Of a stretch of DNA of 64,000 bases, positions 63,901 through 64,000 are shown one piece after another; position 1 is the stretch's first letter, and every line of letters begins with the position of its first letter. A program made the translations under genes and the position numbers. Where the stretch lies: positions 372,001 through 436,000 of the forward strand of contig JAZKDO010000003.1 of assembly GCA_040387555.1 (NCBI GenBank), written 5' to 3'. The notes under the pieces are model-generated. The model made no database searches, was not told the origin of the DNA, and saw nothing but the letters and a program-made list of their open reading frames with translations. The stretch comes from UBA4416 sp040387555 (GTDB taxonomy: Bacteria > Bacteroidota > Bacteroidia > B-17B0 > Aurantibacillaceae).

Positions 63901-64000
63901 TTGTTTTTTTAAATTATAAACGATTATTTTTTCATTAAAGATAAAAATAATTGCTTTTAAAATCCAACATTATCTGCCATTATAGCGTTCAGTTTACTCA

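Noticed and set aside
1..64000. CRISPR arrays, insertion sequences, prophage or conjugative genes
   Set aside because: I saw no repeat-spacer array, transposase, integrase, phage structural or transfer gene in either strand.

Overview
The window is AT-rich chromosomal DNA from a free-living-type member of the Bacteroidota. The main evidence is a PorU-type C25 sortase paired with a PorV/PorQ-family barrel (type IX secretion), a subtilase with a type IX C-terminal sorting domain, a TamL-type BamA-family lipoprotein, Bacteroidota-restricted families (DUF4292, DUF3822, DUF6089, DUF6134-like, DUF4197), and several promoters of the Bacteroidota form TTTG-N18-22-TAnnTTTG. I cannot place it below phylum or class. 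I see no prophage, insertion sequence, CRISPR array or plasmid function; it reads as core chromosome with a few accessory genes.

Layout. 0-3.6 kb: a three-receiver hybrid histidine kinase. 3.7-8.6 kb (minus): an envelope operon of sugar nucleotidyltransferase, TPR lipoprotein, DUF4292 lipoprotein and degenerate EnvC-like LytM protein. 8.8-11.9 kb (minus): SDR with a lost catalytic dyad, tadA, a VOC protein, gltX. 12.0-13.8 kb: a 55-residue double-glycine leader peptide with its own promoter and terminator, diverging from a SET-domain protein and a CHAD-like helical protein. 13.8-22.3 kb (minus): MBOAT acyltransferase, SGNH-like partner, PorV/PorQ-family barrel and the 1675-residue PorU2-like sortase. 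22.4-27.6 kb (plus): pssA, then a MacB-type ABC exporter with two tandem paralogous permeases and an adaptor. 27.6-33.7 kb (minus): metzincin, serine hydrolase, lipB, SIS isomerase, thioesterase, polyprenyl synthase, rfbA. 33.7-40.2 kb: a putative barrel protein, ctaA, a TlpA-like protein whose CxxC is SxxS, rsmD with DUF3822, a LolA-like protein and a SpoU methyltransferase. 40.3-45.2 kb (plus): tamL, prfC, a PaaY-type hexapeptide protein. 45.2-48.2 kb (minus): DUF6089 barrel and subtilase. 48.3-53.0 kb (plus): unknown exported proteins, ettA, a GDPD-like lipoprotein. 53.0-55.8 kb (minus): rnc, fabF, acpP and a small His-tailed membrane protein. 56.0-60.9 kb (plus): rimP-nusA-infB behind a leader terminator, then tRNA-Ala(GGC). 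60.9-63.9 kb: small exported proteins separated by bidirectional terminators.

How it fits together. Much of the window serves the cell envelope: exopolysaccharide or LPS sugar activation (two nucleotidyltransferases), polymer O-acylation (MBOAT/SGNH), surface protein export (PorU2/PorV), outer-membrane assembly (TamL, LolA/LolB-like proteins), phospholipid synthesis (pssA) and fatty acid synthesis (acpP/fabF). The rest is translation and RNA housekeeping. The items most worth a second look are the orphan double-glycine peptide locus, the acyltransferase genes next to the type IX sortase, the terminator in the rimP-nusA-infB leader, and several enzyme families that have lost their catalytic residues.
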